Part shown: positions 32,474-33,529 of the stretch, one piece after another
How positions within the stretch are numbered: position 1 is the first letter of the stretch
Layout of the letters: the number at the start of each line of letters is the position of its first letter
Virus record (IMG/VR): IMGVR_UViG_3300032401_000044
Location: 1 to 33,529 of that record
Length of the DNA stretch: 33,529 nucleotides
DNA from: a virus
Reading direction: 5' to 3' (one strand)
The notes under the pieces: generated by a model
Told to the model about the DNA's origin: nothing
Seen by the model: the letters and a program-made list of their open reading frames with translations, nothing else
Databases searched by the model: none
Position numbers and translations under genes: made by a program

Positions 32474-32772
32474 TACCCAAAGAATACTTTAGAATGGAAT
32501 GTGATTGTCAAGTATATGAAGAGAACACCCTCTATATAGATAGCTGTTGGGAACTTGGTGTAAGGCATGGCTTTATAACAGACGATTTTATTATCTTCAA
32601 GTATTGTCCTTGGTGTGGAAAGAAATTAGAAAAAGTTCCTATTCCCAAAGATATGTCTCTACATGAAGCACAAAGATGTTCATATAGATTACATATGCAC
32701 ATGCCCCTTGATACTAGTGTGTGGGGATACTACTTTGATATGGGAGTGAATGAATGGAAGCCAATGAAATGA
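32470..32772 (+). CDS. Small protein with Cys pairs (possible zinc binding)
   Basis: 100 residues from ATG 32470, which overlaps the previous stop (ATGA); ATG 32458 is an in-frame alternative. 'MECDCQVYEENTLYID' gives one Cys-x-Cys near residue 10 and 'YCPWCGKKLEKV' gives a Cys-x2-Cys near 46, a plausible split zinc site. The C-terminal part is His/Met-rich (RLHMHMP) and Trp/Tyr-rich. Function unknown. Confidence 0.55.
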   Translation: MIPKEYFRMECDCQVYEENTLYIDSCWELGVRHGFITDDFIIFKYCPWCGKKLEKVPIPKDMSLHEAQRCSYRLHMHMPLDTSVWGYYFDMGVNEWKPMK

Positions 32773-32990
32773 AGACTAGAATAATTACACATATATCTGT
32801 AGAAAATCCTTTCTATTTTGATAATAAATTTGATATAACCTTCTATAGAAAAGATTATCAATATAACGTAGATATAGTTAATAAGTACTGTGGAGTTACT
32901 GAAAGTAGTTTAAGTAGATTGGATAGATTGATACCTAAACATTACTTAATTGGAGACCCACCGATAACAGTTCCTAGAAAATTTTTTTAG
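32769..32990 (+). CDS. Small protein, unknown function (last + strand gene)
   Basis: 73 residues from ATG 32769, which overlaps the previous stop (ATGA) and has GGAAG 8 nt upstream; ATG 32754 is an alternative. Strand-rich ('RIITHISVENPFYF', 'KFDITFYRKDYQYNVDIV') then a helical 'VTESSLSRLDRLIP' and a C-terminal 'PPITVPRKFF'. No Cys pairs or membrane segment. No clear terminator follows; the stop is in an AT-rich run leading to the repeat region. Confidence 0.5.
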   Translation: MKTRIITHISVENPFYFDNKFDITFYRKDYQYNVDIVNKYCGVTESSLSRLDRLIPKHYLIGDPPITVPRKFF

Positions 32991-33074
32991 ACCGATAGTG
33001 GAATCTGAAAATTGAGGTGTGATGTGTGGGGTATACACGGCGGCGCTGACTATGCGAAAGGTGACAATTTTTAT

Positions 33075-33178
33075 CCAATTAGATATATATCTAAGTTGAT
33101 CCGAATTGATATATATCAAACCTGGTCTGAATTGATATATAACAAAAACTATCTGAATACTCATATCTTTAACATTCC
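33075..33178. repeat. Four tandem 26-bp iteron-like units with central palindromes
   Basis: Units begin at 33075 (CCAATTAGATATATATCTAA...), 33101 (CCGAATTGATATATATCAAA...), 33127 (CTGAATTGATATATAACAAA...) and 33153 (CTGAATACTCATATCTTTAA...). The first holds a perfect 16-bp palindrome (33079-33094), the second a perfect 14-bp palindrome (33106-33119), the third the same with one mismatch (33132-33145), and the fourth is degenerate. Centres of the first three are exactly 26 bp apart. These are likely binding sites for a dimeric phage protein. Confidence 0.8.
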
Positions 33179-33217
33179 TTTAACAAAAGTTGTCTGACAA
33201 CTCATCTAATGTTAAAG
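33167..33217. repeat. Inverted repeat CTTTAACATT around a GTTGTC-T-GACAAC palindrome
   Basis: CTTTAACATT (33167-33176) is mirrored by AATGTTAAAG (33208-33217), extendable by one base outward. Between them lies the perfect 13-bp dyad GTTGTCTGACAAC (33189-33201). Further TTTAACA/TGTTAAC/TGTTAAA boxes sit at about 33178, 33220 and 33231. The left arm lies inside the fourth 26-bp unit, so the two repeat systems interlock. Confidence 0.65.
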
Positions 33218-33248
33218 AATTGTTAACGCTATGTTAAATTATAAATAT

Positions 33249-33283
33249 AAAAAAAGTTGCCCTTACCTGGGCAGGGTAAGGGC
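33249..33283 (-). terminator. Rho-independent terminator for minus-strand transcription
   Basis: GCCCTTACC (33259-33267) and GGTAAGGGC (33275-33283) form a perfect 9-bp stem with a 7-nt loop. Read on the minus strand the hairpin is followed by AAC and seven T residues (A-run at 33249-33255 on +). The + strand side has no T-run. It lies about 38 bp beyond the stop of the minus-strand gene. Confidence 0.85.
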
Positions 33284-33320
33284 ATATTCAATTAATCTTC
33301 CACAATTAATCTTGTGTAGA

Positions 33321-33529
33321 CTAGATATTTTTAATTACCTTTACAATTTTAATTGTTGATGCGGATTCGGTATGATGTATTTTACCTGAACGATTAGGTA
33401 ACGCTAATAGACGCATGCTACGTATAGATTCAAAGGTAACATAGGATAAAATCTCTTTTTGATTAGCGTATACATCATGTTTAGGTTGATCACCCCCAAA
33501 TGAAACATCCTTTATAGTTACCTGTATAT
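33321..33529 (-). CDS. 3' part of a minus-strand gene entering from the right edge, product unknown
   Basis: The minus strand is open from the window edge to TAG at 33323-33321, giving 68 C-terminal residues that read as protein: 'KDVSFGGDQPKHDVYANQ', then 'EILSYVTFESIRSMRLLAL' (helical), 'NRSGKIHHTESASTIKIVKVIKNI' at the end. A strong terminator follows at the right distance, supporting a genuine gene. Its direction is opposite to everything else, so another transcription unit (for instance early, replication or lysogeny genes) starts beyond the window. No family is recognised. Confidence 0.7.
   Translation of the reverse strand, partial: IQVTIKDVSFGGDQPKHDVYANQKEILSYVTFESIRSMRLLALPNRSGKIHHTESASTIKIVKVIKNI

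Larger units (their letters stand above)
32991..33320. other. Non-coding region between convergent genes
   Basis: 330 bp without a convincing gene. It begins with an unusually GC-rich patch (about 33014-33063, including CGGCGGCGCTGAC). Next come four 26-bp iteron-like units (33075-33178), a long inverted repeat (33167-33217) around GTTGTCTGACAAC, scattered TTTAACA/TGTTAAA boxes, a minus-strand terminator, and a short direct repeat AATTAATCTT (33290-33299 and 33304-33313). A TTG-initiated + strand frame through the repeats has the composition of random AT-rich sequence and no ribosome site. The contents suggest a replication origin, partition site or operator cluster. Confidence 0.7.

Noticed and set aside
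33022-33099. 25-codon ORF starting ATG TGT GGG with GAGGTG upstream
   Set aside because: Plausible ribosome site, but it ends inside the first palindrome and there is no further support; noted only as a remote possibility.
33012-33197. Plus-strand ORF of 61 codons starting at TTG through the repeat region
   Set aside because: It runs through the palindromic units, so its Ile/Tyr repeats follow from the DNA repeats. It has a poor start and no domain-like pattern.
33290-33313. Short direct repeat AATTAATCTT as a possible phage attachment core
   Set aside because: Only 10 bp, copies 14 bp apart, no integrase or tRNA gene nearby.

Overview
The window is a low-GC, almost fully coding segment of a tailed double-stranded DNA phage, or a prophage in phage-like order. 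Nearly all genes lie on the + strand and overlap or abut, often through TAATG or ATGA stop/start junctions. The order is terminase, portal, protease/scaffold, capsid, head-tail connectors, tail tube, tail chaperones, tape measure, hub, fibre, lysis. I see no contractile sheath or baseplate wedge genes, so a long-tailed siphovirus is the best reading. A GH25 endolysin, a holin-like protein, strong AAGGAG-type ribosome sites and a consensus vegetative promoter point to a low-GC Gram-positive (Bacillota) host. I cannot name the phage or host. No integrase, repressor, tRNA, rRNA or CRISPR array was seen.

Region 1 (1-2075) holds the end of one gene and three glycosyltransferases (GT2-, GT9- and GT2-like) just upstream of terL. 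Region 2 (2047-13986) holds terL, the portal gene, an endonuclease VII-like gene, a protease gene with a likely internal scaffold start, a decoration-like protein, the major capsid protein, a hairpin and an HNH gene, then connector genes interrupted by a GT4-like glycosyltransferase, and the tail tube gene with a rho-independent terminator. Region 3 (14001-26719) is the tail module: a chaperone pair joined by a -1 frameshift at A_AAA_AAA, a 1799-residue tape measure, two related hub-like proteins (the second a 1373-residue hub/propeller-like fusion), and a fibre-like protein.

Region 4 (26730-30477) is the lysis region: a promoter-like site, two related small membrane proteins, a membrane-anchored coiled coil, a holin-like protein, a GH25 lysozyme with an N-terminal zinc ribbon, a papain-like cysteine peptidase and two small genes. 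Region 5 (30474-32990) begins with a near-perfect promoter (TTGACA, 17 bp, TGTTATAAT) that overlaps the preceding stop codon. It drives small genes including an adenine methyltransferase and a PD-(D/E)XK-like nuclease. Region 6 (32991-33320) is non-coding. It carries four tandem 26-bp units centred on AT-rich palindromes, further inverted repeats, and a terminator facing the opposite strand. A minus-strand gene enters from the right edge.

The most notable observations are: the 26-bp iteron-like array between converging transcription units; the apparent absence of GATC from the first 33.09 kb and of CCGG throughout; four glycosyltransferases inside the virion-structure region; the frameshifted tail chaperone and nested scaffold start, which are invisible to simple ORF calling; the hub duplication/fusion; and the peptidase and zinc ribbon attached to the lysis cassette.
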